Assembly: GCA_964461295.1 (NCBI GenBank)
Contig: CAYWTX010000643.1
Coordinates: 1-23,291, forward strand
Length of the DNA stretch: 23,291 nt
Source: CAYWTX01 sp964461295
GTDB lineage: Bacteria > Planctomycetota > Phycisphaerae > SM23-33
Direction of reading: 5' to 3'
In this document: positions 1 through 7,391 of the stretch, piece after piece
How positions within the stretch are numbered: position 1 is the first letter of the stretch
Layout of the letters: each line of letters starts with the position of its first letter
Translations under genes and position numbers: made by a program
The notes under the pieces: model-generated
The model's database searches: none
Told to the model about the DNA's origin: nothing
The model's input: the letters and a program-made list of their open reading frames with translations, nothing else

Positions 1-1211
1 TTCGCCGCGTTCTGCTTGGTCATCGAGGCCATCTCCTCCACGCTGGAGGTCGTCTCCTCGATCGCCGCCGCCTGCTCGCTGCTGCCCTGCGCCAGGCTCT
101 GGCTGGCCGAACTCACCTGCCCCGCCGCCGACGCCGTCTGCTCCGAACCGTTGCTCAAGGTCTCCGCGATCCGCCTCAGCGACGCGCTGATGTTGCGGCT
201 GATCAGGATTCCCAGCGCCAACGCCACGGCCACGCCGACCGCCATCGCCGCCAGGGACAGAACCTTGAGCAACGATGCCTGCGACATGGCCTTCGTCGAC
301 TCGTCCGTGGCCATGCTCCGAATCTCGTCCACGATCTCATCCAACAGCCCGATTGCCTTGTTCTGCGCGTTGCGGCCTTCGGCCATCGCGATCGTCCTGG
401 CCTGGCCCTGGAGGTCGGCCACGCGAGTGACTTCCTGCTGGATGGCCTCGATGCTGACGAAAGTCTTCGCCCGCAGTTCGGTGAGGAAATCCATCGCCGT
501 CTTCGCCTCCGCGGCCTTTCCCGCCTTCACCAGTTCCTTCGTCGCCTTGACGGCTTGGTGGAACGCGCGGTGCGGTTCGGCGGCGTCGCCCATCGCCTTG
601 CTGACGACCGGGTTCTGCGTCTTGAACGCGGCGAGCCACTTGCCGAATCTGCAGGCCGTGTGATCGTCGCCGCCGACGAGCTCCTTGCCGCGCAGACAGA
701 GGTCCTCCACACGCTCCTGGAGGATGTAGTGGTCCAGCATGTACTGTCGGATGGCGCCGATCAGTCCGTCCGGGTCCGGTATGTGCGCCTCGCCTACCTC
801 GCCCATGATCTTCATGAACTTGTTGTTCGCCTCGCGCCACGATTCCCACGCCGGCACGAAGTCCTTCCACAACGCGGTTTCCTTCTGGGTGTGAGGCAGG
901 GCCTCGTACGCCTTCCACGCCGCCTCATACGTCTCCCGAGCCTTCTTGAGATGCTCCGGCTGGCGGGCGCGCGTCTCGGGGTCCGTCTTCGGATCCATCA
1001 AGGTCCTCTGCACGCTCTTGACGGTCTCCGAGCAGGCCTTGATCGTCATGACTTTCTCGACGCCCGGCAGGCGCACCGCACCGATGCTGGTGATGGACCC
1101 GCTGCTCTCCATGGCGCCGTAGAACCCGACCCCCCCAAGCGCCAGCGTGACAATCGCCACCGCGATGAAGGACACGATCAGCTTCTTCCCGATCGTCCAA
1201 GTCGATCTCAT
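1..1211 (-). CDS. Methyl-accepting chemotaxis protein with CZB domain (3' end outside window)
   Basis: Transmembrane chemoreceptor feeding CheA/CheW; about 403 codons are visible and the signalling tip and stop lie beyond the left edge. Seen: a first membrane helix at about residues 10-32, a long helical sensor, and a second membrane helix at about 316-338. The linker that follows (ISRNISASLRRI) leads directly into the coiled-coil signalling domain (GSEQ, SSEQAAAIEETTSSVEEM), with at most a vestigial HAMP. Residues about 157-230 match the chemoreceptor zinc-binding (CZB) pattern: DHY...ERVEDL, then DHTACRFGKWL, then EPHRAFH, giving the 3-His/1-Cys ligand set. Known: CZB domains bind zinc and respond to zinc or oxidants. 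The chosen ATG has AAGGGA about 7 nt upstream; an in-frame ATG two codons earlier (1217) is possible. It is the last visible gene of the che operon, 87 nt after cheW. Confidence 0.93.
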   Translation of the reverse strand, partial: MRSTWTIGKKLIVSFIAVAIVTLALGGVGFYGAMESSGSITSIGAVRLPGVEKVMTIKACSETVKSVQRTLMDPKTDPETRARQPEHLKKARETYEAAWKAYEALPHTQKETALWKDFVPAWESWREANNKFMKIMGEVGEAHIPDPDGLIGAIRQYMLDHYILQERVEDLCLRGKELVGGDDHTACRFGKWLAAFKTQNPVVSKAMGDAAEPHRAFHQAVKATKELVKAGKAAEAKTAMDFLTELRAKTFVSIEAIQQEVTRVADLQGQARTIAMAEGRNAQNKAIGLLDEIVDEIRSMATDESTKAMSQASLLKVLSLAAMAVGVAVALALGILISRNISASLRRIAETLSNGSEQTASAAGQVSSASQSLAQGSSEQAAAIEETTSSVEEMASMTKQNAA

Positions 1212-1270
1212 GACCATTCCCTTTCTTTCCTGTGTGATCCCTGTTTCCGTTCACGCACTTGGGATCCCTT

Positions 1271-1292
1271 CGGCGGCGGGGGGGGGCCGCCG
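1271..1292 (-). promoter_or_regulatory. Intercistronic hairpin after cheW
   Basis: A perfect 7-bp stem (CGGCGGC/GCCGCCG) with an eight-base homopolymer loop (C on the minus strand) lies 7 nt past the cheW stop and before the receptor gene. No T-tract follows, so it looks more like an mRNA-stabilising or attenuating hairpin than a full terminator. Function is inferred. Confidence 0.45.
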
Positions 1293-1298
1293 TCGCCG

Positions 1299-1784
1299 CT
1301 ATGCTGCCGCCTCGCCGGCCGCTTTTACGTCCGCCGCCGTCAGCACCTTGCTGATGTCCAGAAGGATCGTCACCTTGTTGTTCGCCTTGCCCATGCCCAG
1401 AATGAAGTCGGTGTCCACGCTGGTACCGAACGACGGCGTGTCCTCGATCTCCTCGGGATCGATGTCCAGCACCTCGCTCACCTTGTCCACGATGATCCCC
1501 ATCTCCACGCGCCCAACATCCACCACGATGATGCACGTCTCCTCCGTGTGCTCCGCCTCAACCATGCTGAACTTCAGCCGCAAGTCCACCACCGGGATCA
1601 CCTTCCCGCGCAGGTTGATCACGCCCTTGACGAACTCCGGCGTCCGCGGCACGGCCGTGATCGGCATCAGGCCGATGATCTCGCGGACCTTGAGGATCTC
1701 CAGCCCGTACTCCTCGTCGGCCAGGACGAAGGTGAGGTACTTCCCCGCCTTTGTGCTCGCCCGCTCCAGAACTTGTTCGCCCAT
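1299..1784 (-). CDS. cheW: Chemotaxis coupling protein CheW
   Basis: Adaptor that links chemoreceptors to the kinase CheA at the inner face of the membrane. The 161-residue product shows the CheW SH3-like fold signatures: YLTFVLADEEYGLEI near the N-terminus, VREIIGLMPITAVPRTPEFVKGVINLRGKVIPVVDL, then the second barrel IIVVDVGRVEMGIIVDKVSEVL and a C-terminal ILLDISKVL. The start at MGEQVLERA was chosen because AGGAG sits about 7 nt before it; a longer in-frame start at 1811 encodes an implausible Arg-rich leader that contains this ribosome-binding site. It lies 81 nt after cheA and 87 nt before the receptor gene on the same strand, so it belongs to one operon. Length is normal for CheW. Confidence 0.97.
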   Translation of the reverse strand: MGEQVLERASTKAGKYLTFVLADEEYGLEILKVREIIGLMPITAVPRTPEFVKGVINLRGKVIPVVDLRLKFSMVEAEHTEETCIIVVDVGRVEMGIIVDKVSEVLDIDPEEIEDTPSFGTSVDTDFILGMGKANNKVTILLDISKVLTAADVKAAGEAAA

Positions 1785-1832
1785 CTCGCATCTCCTTCGG
1801 AATATGTTCACTTCTCTCGTGGTTCTCCAAGC

Positions 1833-1852
1833 CCGGGGGCCTGAGCCCCTGG
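1833..1852 (-). promoter_or_regulatory. Intercistronic hairpin / repeat between cheA and cheW
   Basis: An 8-bp imperfect stem (CCaGGGGC/GCCCCcGG on the minus strand) with the 4-base loop TCAG, in the cheA-cheW gap. The surrounding 36 bases resemble a segment inside cheA (about 3700-3735), so this is likely one copy of a dispersed repeat. Confidence 0.4.
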
Positions 1853-1865
1853 AACTCTTGTCTTC

Positions 1866-4120
1866 TCACGCCGCTTCCCGCGCCGGCGCCGCCGCTCGCT
1901 GTTCCACCATGCGGATCAGTCCGCCCGCGTCCAGGATCAGCCCCACCCGCCCGTCGCCCAGGATCGCGCCGCCGGCCACGCCCGGAACATGCCCGATCGC
2001 CTGCCCCAGCGACTTGATCACCACCTGTTGCTGGCCGAGAAGTCCGTCCACCATCAGCGCGCAACGCCGCCGGTCGCTCTCGATGATGATCAGCAGCGCC
2101 TCGCGCAGGTCCGTCGCCGCCCCCTGCACGTTCAGCAGCTGGTACAGCCGGAACACCGGCAGCAGCTCGCCCCGCACCAGCACCACCTCGCCCTTGCCCA
2201 CCACGGTCGTAACCGCGCCGGCCTCGGGGCGGAAGCTCCGCTCGATCGAGATCGTCGGTATCAGGTACTTCGCCTGCCCCACGCCAACCAGCATCGCGTC
2301 GGTGATGGCCATCGTCAGGGGCAGGCGGATCGTGAACGTCGTGCCCTTGCCCGGCTGCGACGTCAGTTCCACACGCCCGCGAAGCGACTCGATCCCCCGC
2401 TTCACCACGTCCATTCCCACGCCGCGCCCCGAGATATCCGTCACCTTCTCCGCCGTCGAGAAGCCCGGCAGGAAGATCAACCCGTACGCCTCCTCGTCGC
2501 TCAGTTCGCGCCCGGGCTCGATCAGACCCCGCTCCGTCGCCTTCCCGAGAATCCGCTCGCGGCTCAGCCCGCGCCCGTCGTCCGTGAGTTGGATCACCAC
2601 GTTTCCCGCCGACTGGAACGCTCGCAGCTCCACCGTGCCCACGGGGTCCTTCCCGCCGCCGCGCGATCCGCTTCCGGATCGATCCCGTGATCCACCGCGT
2701 TGCGCATCATGTGGACCAGCGGGTCGCCCAGCGCCTCGACCATGTTCCGGTCGATCTCCGTGTCCTCGCCCTGCGTGACGAACCGCACCTTCTTGTCGGC
2801 CTTGCGCGCCAGGTCGCGCACCAGCCGTGCCATCTTCTGGAACGTCGCCTTCAGCGGCACCATGCGCAGCGACATGGTCAGGTCCTGCAGTTCCCGCACG
2901 ATCTTCCCCACGTGCGACACGTTCCGCGACAGCCGCGGGTGCGCCGTGTCCGTCGCCACGGGGTCCTGCGACACCATCGACTGCGCGATCACCAGTTCGC
3001 CCACCATGTCGATCAGGCTGTCCAGGCGGCCCGTGCCCACCCGCACCGTCGCCTCCCCCTGCTGGCCCGTCATCTGCCGCTGCGTCCGCAACGCGTCGCC
3101 CACGTCCGCCGCGGCGACCTTCCCCTCCCGCATCAGCGCCTCGCCCAGACGATTCGTCCCCTGCTCCTCGGCCGCCTGCTCGACCTGCTCGCGATCCACC
3201 TTCCCCTTGCCCACCAGCAGTTCGCCCAGCCGCGGGGCGTCGACCTCGGTCCCCTCGTCGACGCCGGCGGCCTCTGGGTCCGCCAGCACCGCCATCAACT
3301 CCCCGTATCCCTCCGATACCGGTATCTCCGAGCCGGCCTCTGCTCCCCGCAATGCCTCGATCATCGCGCGCAGCGAATCGCACGACCGCAACGCCAGGTC
3401 CGCGTACCCGCCCAGGACCCGAATCTGCCCTTCCCGCGCACGATCCAGCAGGTTCTCCCCCAGGTGCGCCAGCCGCTGGATCGCCTCCAGCCCCAGGAAC
3501 CCCGACGTGCCCTTGATCGTGTGGAAGGCCCGGAAGATCCGGTTGATCTGCTCGGCGTTGTCGGGGTTGGCTTCCGGGTCCAGCAGAGCCGCCTCGGCCG
3601 CCACAATGTGGTCCAGGCATTCGGTTACGTACTCGCCCAGCAAACCGGGATCGGCGTCGTCGTTCACGCGGAAGCGCGTCACAGCCCCCTTGCCCGTCTC
3701 TCGAAGCCCAGCGATCTGAGTCCCTGGGACTTCTTCGCGGACCGGAGTGCCTGGTACCTCGCCTGGAGCCACCGGGGGCCCTGCGGCGACCTTCACCAAT
3801 TCCCGCAACCCCTTTGTCGCCAAACCCAGATCCATCGCGCCACCCGCGGGATCCGCAAGCCCCTGGGCCGCGGCCGCCACAGCCGTCGCCACCGCTTCCA
3901 TCGCCGAAGTGCCGTCGGCAATTGCGCCGGTGTAGACGCCCTGGAGCACCTGCAACGCAGCCGAGACAGCCTCGACCGCCGCCCCCGTCGCCTGCTCGCC
4001 GCCAATCACCTCTTCCAGGGCCGTCCCCATGCGGATCAGGGTGTCCCTGTCGGCCCCGTCAGTCGCTATCGCCTGTGCGGCGACGTTCTCCAGCAGTTCC
4101 CTGTGCTTCTCGTGGCTCAT
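1866..4120 (-). CDS. cheA: Chemotaxis histidine kinase CheA (split by one frameshift)
   Basis: Cytoplasmic kinase that autophosphorylates and passes phosphate to CheY. Restoring one missing base gives about 751 residues. Seen: N-terminal helical region; HPt domain about 155-260 with the phospho-acceptor His200 in AFHTIKGTSGFLGL; tandem RLGExL...GKV repeats at 297-320 and 324-347 resembling an MshEN domain; dimerisation helices from about 360; ATPase N-box MMRNAVDHGI at about 471; G1 DDGRGL and G2 GRGVGMDVV; CheW-like regulatory domain at the C-terminus. The reading frame breaks at about 2652, right after RAAAG: upstream frame 2594-4120, downstream frame ending at 1866. All motifs on both sides are intact and the rest of the operon is normal, so a sequencing error or very recent mutation is likelier than old decay. 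No canonical slippery heptamer is present. No P2 or CheY-binding domain was recognised. Confidence 0.9.
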
Positions 4121-4174
4121 GTGCCGTGGGTCTCCATTCGTGGTTGGCGGGGCTCCTCGGCCTTGTGTCCGGCT

Positions 4175-4666
4175 CTACGCCGAGGCCGACTCCTGCATGA
4201 TCACCCCCGCCCACACCGCCCCCGCTTCGCAATCGATGGCGGTCTTCAGGGTTCGCACGCCCCGCTGCCGAAGCAGGTGGATGCTGTCGGCCCGTATGAC
4301 GCTCGGCAGCGAGATGTTCGCCTTCACCCCGCGCGCGTCCAGCAACCGCTTCACCTCGCCGGCCAGAATGTTCGTCAACTCGCCCACCGCGTCGCCCATG
4401 TCGTTGCTCTCGAAGGGAATCTCGAAGCCCGCGAACCGGGCCGCCACCGCCGACGCCGACTGCCGCGGCAGGGCAAGAAAGACCGACCACTCCACCTCGC
4501 CGATTAGCGAAATGATCGCCACGATCACCGAGCCCTCCGGCCCTTCCTGGCCCGAGACCCGCGGGTTCACGCGGCACGCCGAATGGAGCACCGACAGAGC
4601 AGCCTGGCCCACCACTTCCGAGTGGGGCGGGGCGTTCGACAGAACCGATTCGCTGGTGAGTGTCAT
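4175..4666 (-). CDS. cheX: Chemotaxis protein CheX-like (CheC/CheX phosphatase family)
   Basis: Predicted CheY-phosphate phosphatase. The 163-residue product has the family's active-site helix NDMGDAVGELTNILAGEVKRLL, with the Glu96-x2-Asn99 pair (GELTN) used by CheX and CheC for dephosphorylation, and a single such motif as in CheX. The start MTLTSES was chosen because GGGAGACC lies just upstream; the longer open frame to 4771 overlaps the end of cheY and has no ribosome-binding site. It lies 37 nt after cheY and 54 nt before cheA, consistent with one operon and with acting on the neighbouring CheY. Catalysis is inferred from the motif. Confidence 0.85.
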   Translation of the reverse strand: MTLTSESVLSNAPPHSEVVGQAALSVLHSACRVNPRVSGQEGPEGSVIVAIISLIGEVEWSVFLALPRQSASAVAARFAGFEIPFESNDMGDAVGELTNILAGEVKRLLDARGVKANISLPSVIRADSIHLLRQRGVRTLKTAIDCEAGAVWAGVIMQESASA

Positions 4667-4703
4667 TGTTTGGTCTCCCTTGTCTCCCTGTTTGAGGAAA
4701 TAA

Positions 4704-5138
4704 CTAGCCGAGTTTTGTCGCCAGTTTGTGGAAAAAACCCTTGGGCGCCTTGGCGTCGCGGAGCTGAACAAACAGCGGCCCGAGGCGTTTCTGGAGGTCC
4801 TCGACGGTGAACGGCTTGGCGATGTACTTGTCCACCTTCACCTGGGCCATCGCCTCGTCCATCTTGCCCATGGTGCTCTCGGTGGTGATCATCACGATCG
4901 GCGTATGGCGTTTCTCGACTTCGCGAACCTTCCTGATGAAGTCGATCCCGCTCATGTTCGGCATGTTCCAGTCCACGAAGAGGATGTCCATCGCCTGCGG
5001 ATTGAACTTCGTCAGGGCGTCCAGCCCGTCGCAGGCCTCCGTGAACGTGAAGTTCGCCAGGGATGCCTCCTGAAGGGAACGCATGACCATCTTCCGCATA
5101 ATGCCCGAGTCGTCCACCACCAATGCGTGAATCTCCAT
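4704..5138 (-). CDS. cheY: Chemotaxis response regulator CheY
   Basis: Single-domain receiver, first gene of the che operon, phosphorylated by CheA. Seen: acidic pair Asp9-Asp10 (LVVDDSGIMRK), phospho-acceptor Asp56 (LFVDWNMPNMSG), Thr85/86 (VMITTES) and Lys108 (YIAKPF), all in canonical order. Length is 144 residues, with a short C-terminal extension ending FFHKLATKLG. The start is fixed by AAAAGGAG 8 nt upstream; the open frame continues through the tRNA gene upstream, which is clearly an artefact. No effector domain is attached, so output is probably by binding the flagellar switch or another partner not in this window. Confidence 0.96.
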   Translation of the reverse strand: MEIHALVVDDSGIMRKMVMRSLQEASLANFTFTEACDGLDALTKFNPQAMDILFVDWNMPNMSGIDFIRKVREVEKRHTPIVMITTESTMGKMDEAMAQVKVDKYIAKPFTVEDLQKRLGPLFVQLRDAKAPKGFFHKLATKLG

Positions 5139-5387
5139 GTCGATGCTCCTTTTCACACACAAGACATCGACGAACTCGGGTGGGGGGTTTAACATCGCGG
5201 CCCCCCCAATTCGCCGTGGCCCGCACACGACCCTAACGGTCTCGACAGCGTCAGCGAGGGCGCATGACACAGCGGACTTGAGGGCGTGTCGCCGCAACAG
5301 GCGGACGGCGGCGCGCAGGAAACGCCCGTTTTCGTGGGTGTTTCGGGTAGTGCGGGGAAGTGCGAAGCGGCGCAGAACCTTACCGAC

Positions 5388-5461
5388 TGGGCCGTACTGG
5401 ACTTGAACCAGTGACCTCATGCGTGTCGAGCATGCGCTCTAGCCAACTGAGCTAACGGCCC
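5388..5461 (-). tRNA. tRNA-Val(GAC), with C at position 33
   Basis: A complete cloverleaf can be drawn on the minus strand. The acceptor is GGGCCGU/ACGGCCC (7 bp) and the D-stem is GCUC/GAGC with GG in its loop. The anticodon stem is CAUGC/GCAUG, the variable loop AGGUC, and the T-arm ACUGG-UUCAAGU-CCAGU. The discriminator is A and CCA is not encoded. The 7-base anticodon loop reads UCGACAC, so the anticodon is GAC (valine), with A73 also fitting valine. Position 33 is C instead of the nearly universal U. No variable arm, so not Ser or Leu. Confidence 0.92.
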
Positions 5462-5474
5462 GAATGAGAACGCT

Positions 5475-5503
5475 ACTGTAGGCGACGGGGCGCGGATTGT
5501 CAA
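5475..5503 (-). promoter_or_regulatory. Sigma-70-type promoter of the tRNA-Val gene
   Basis: Perfect -35 TTGACA (5503-5498), a 17-base spacer and -10 TACAGT (5480-5475) on the minus strand. The predicted start is about 7 bases before the tRNA 5' end. Confidence 0.7.
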
Positions 5504-5556
5504 GGCGACATCCTCGCCGGTGACATCCTCGTCGCATCCTCGCCTCGCGTCCGGGC

Positions 5557-5585
5557 TTGATGTGGCCGCCGGGGGGGAGTAGTCT
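5557..5585 (+). promoter_or_regulatory. Possible promoter of lemA
   Basis: TTGATG and TAGTCT with a 17-base spacer, 46 bases upstream of the lemA start. The match to consensus is only moderate and the spacer contains a G-run, so this is tentative. Confidence 0.25.
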
Positions 5586-5631
5586 CTACGCCAGTTCCCG
5601 CGGACGCGGGGGCATACGGAAAGGCGAACCC

Positions 5632-6183
5632 ATGCCGTGGATGATCCTTGGCGCCGTCCTGCTGCTGGTGGTGCTGGCGGCCATTGCGATCTACAACTCG
5701 CTGGTCAGCAAGCGGATTCGCTGCCGCGAGGGGTGGAGCCAGACCGACGTGCAACTCAAGCGGCGCTACGACCTGATCCCCAACCTTGTGGAGACGGTGA
5801 AGGGCTACGCCGGCCACGAGCGCGAGACCCTCGAGCGCGTGGTGCAGGCCCGCAATCAGGCGATGTCGGCCCAGGGCGTTCGCGAGCACGCCCAGGCCGA
5901 GAACGTCCTCACCGGCGCGTTGCGGCAGCTTTTCGCCTTGTCGGAGGCATACCCCAACCTGAAGGCTAACGAGAACTTCGCCCGCCTGCAGGAGGAGTTG
6001 GCCAGCACGGAGAACCGCATCGCCTTTGCTCGCCAGTACTACAACGACAACGTCGCGATCTACAACACGGCTCGCGAGACCTTCCCGGGCAACCTCGTCG
6101 CCGGAGTGTTCAACTTCAAGGCTGAGGAGTTCTTCGAGATCGAGGAACCCGCCCAGCGCGAGGCCCCCAAGGTGAAGTTCTGA
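5632..6183 (+). CDS. lemA: LemA family protein
   Basis: Membrane-anchored coiled-coil protein of 183 residues. Seen: one N-terminal membrane helix (residues 4-20, ILGAVLLLVVLAAIAIY), then the family core NSLVSKRIRCREGWSQTDVQ, the RRYDLIPNLVETVKGYAGHE motif, and a C-terminal helix containing ARQYYNDNVAIYNTARETFP, all LemA hallmarks. The start is set by GGAAAGG about 6 bases upstream of the ATG; the frame is open 25 codons further up without support. It is followed 52 nt later by an M48 protease gene, a pairing seen repeatedly in bacteria. The biochemical role of LemA is not established; a partner or scaffold of the protease in envelope stress is the common inference. Confidence 0.93.
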   Translation: MPWMILGAVLLLVVLAAIAIYNSLVSKRIRCREGWSQTDVQLKRRYDLIPNLVETVKGYAGHERETLERVVQARNQAMSAQGVREHAQAENVLTGALRQLFALSEAYPNLKANENFARLQEELASTENRIAFARQYYNDNVAIYNTARETFPGNLVAGVFNFKAEEFFEIEEPAQREAPKVKF

Positions 6184-6235
6184 CGGCGATCCGGAACCTG
6201 CCCGCTGAAGCGGGCAGGCCGCAAGCGACGTACCC

Positions 6236-7168
6236 ATGCCTAGCGAAACCTTCCGAACTCTGATCGCCCGGAACAAGCGAAACAGCTTCCTGCTGGTGGC
6301 GATGTTCATGGTGCTGTTCGTGGGGCTGGGCCTGCTCATCGGCGTGGCATGGGGCGGCACGAGCGAGTTCGGCATCTTGGTGGCGGCGGGCGCGGCCGTC
6401 GTGGCGTTCTTCGTTTCGCTGGTCAGCTACTACGCGGGTGCCGGGGCGCTGTTGGCCATGAGCCGGGCACGCCAGATTCGCAAGGAGGATGATCCGCAAC
6501 TCTTCAACGTCGTCGAGGAGCTCGCCATTGCCGGCGGCCTGCCCATTCCGGCGATCTATCTCATTGACGACACGGCCATGAATGCCTTCGCCACGGGGCG
6601 GGACCCGCGTCATGCGGTCGTGGCGATCACGACGGGGCTGCGTCAGCGGCTGACGCGGGCGGAACTGCAGGGCGTGATGGCGCACGAGTTGAGCCACGTG
6701 CGGCACTATGACATCCTGTTCGCGACGCTGATCGCGGTGATGGTGGGGGTGTTGGTGATGCTGTGCGACGTGTTCCTGCGGAGCCTGTGGTGGGGGGGCG
6801 GATCGAGGCGGCGCGACCGGCGCGACAGCCAGGGCGGCGGCTTGCAGTTGATCCTGATGCTGCTGGCACTGGTGCTGGCGATCGTCGCGCCGATCCTGGC
6901 GAAGATCATCCACATGGCGATCTCGCGGCAGCGCGAGTACCTGGCCGACGCGGGGGCCGTCGAGTTGACGCGCGACCCGCGCGGGCTGGCGGACGCCCTG
7001 GCGAAGTTGGCGGCCGACACGGAGGTGCTGGAAGTGGCCAACCGCGCGACGGCGCCGCTGTACATCGTGCATCCGATCAAGAAGTTCGAGGCGCGGGCCG
7101 AGAGCATCTTCAGCACGCACCCGCCGATTGAGGAGCGGATCCGAAGGCTGATGGATCTGGCGCACTGA
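6236..7168 (+). CDS. htpX: HtpX-like M48 family membrane metalloprotease
   Basis: Zinc protease of the inner membrane expected to degrade misfolded membrane proteins. The 310-residue product has two N-terminal membrane helices (about 16-36 and 46-66), the zinc site HELSH at 150-154 (VMAHELSHVRHYD), two further hydrophobic segments (about 159-181 and 203-222), and the third ligand Glu234 in REYLADAGAVELT. It ends with the family's STHPPIEERIRRL motif. These are standard HtpX features and the length is normal. It lies 52 nt downstream of lemA on the same strand; the ribosome-binding site is weak. The gene name is by similarity to the family, not proof of orthology to E. coli htpX. Confidence 0.92.
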   Translation: MPSETFRTLIARNKRNSFLLVAMFMVLFVGLGLLIGVAWGGTSEFGILVAAGAAVVAFFVSLVSYYAGAGALLAMSRARQIRKEDDPQLFNVVEELAIAGGLPIPAIYLIDDTAMNAFATGRDPRHAVVAITTGLRQRLTRAELQGVMAHELSHVRHYDILFATLIAVMVGVLVMLCDVFLRSLWWGGGSRRRDRRDSQGGGLQLILMLLALVLAIVAPILAKIIHMAISRQREYLADAGAVELTRDPRGLADALAKLAADTEVLEVANRATAPLYIVHPIKKFEARAESIFSTHPPIEERIRRLMDLAH

Positions 7169-7220
7169 GCATTGCCGATTGCAGATGCACGTGAGAAGGC
7201 GTTGAATGCGTATGGGGAAG

Positions 7221-7325
7221 GAGGCAAGGGACTATGGGGATTCCCGCGATCGTGGGGATTGGGGAGGCCCTTCCCAGGAAGACCGATTCGTGCAACCCCT
7301 TCGATACCCATAGTCCCTCTGCCTC
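7221..7325. repeat. Long imperfect inverted repeat in the gap after htpX
   Basis: Arms at 7221-7238 and 7307-7325 (core AGGGACTATGGG / CCCATAGTCCCT) pair over about 18 bases with a single bulge; about 68 bases separate them. It fills most of the 223-base gap and could fold in RNA from either strand. No T-tract adjoins it. It may be a decayed dispersed repeat or a weak terminator. Confidence 0.6.
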
Positions 7326-7391
7326 TTCACCGTTCACTGTCGGCCTCGCTTCCGCGAGCGGAGGCCGCCTTCGCCCAGGGATCCGCATCCC

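Noticed and set aside
1866..2693. Treating the two halves of cheA as two separate genes, or as programmed -1 frameshifting.
   Set aside because: The domain order is that of a single CheA and the junction has no canonical slippery heptamer; one missing base is the simpler explanation.
5164..5192. A sigma-28-like promoter (TAAA, 16-base spacer, GTCGATGT) upstream of cheY on the minus strand.
   Set aside because: The -10 element matches only 5 of 8 consensus positions and the spacer is one base off; the position is plausible but too weak to annotate.
5182..5207. G-run/C-run hairpin (six G, 13-base loop, seven C) upstream of cheY.
   Set aside because: Homopolymer pairing is easy to obtain by chance in GC-rich DNA and no T-tract or known motif supports a function.
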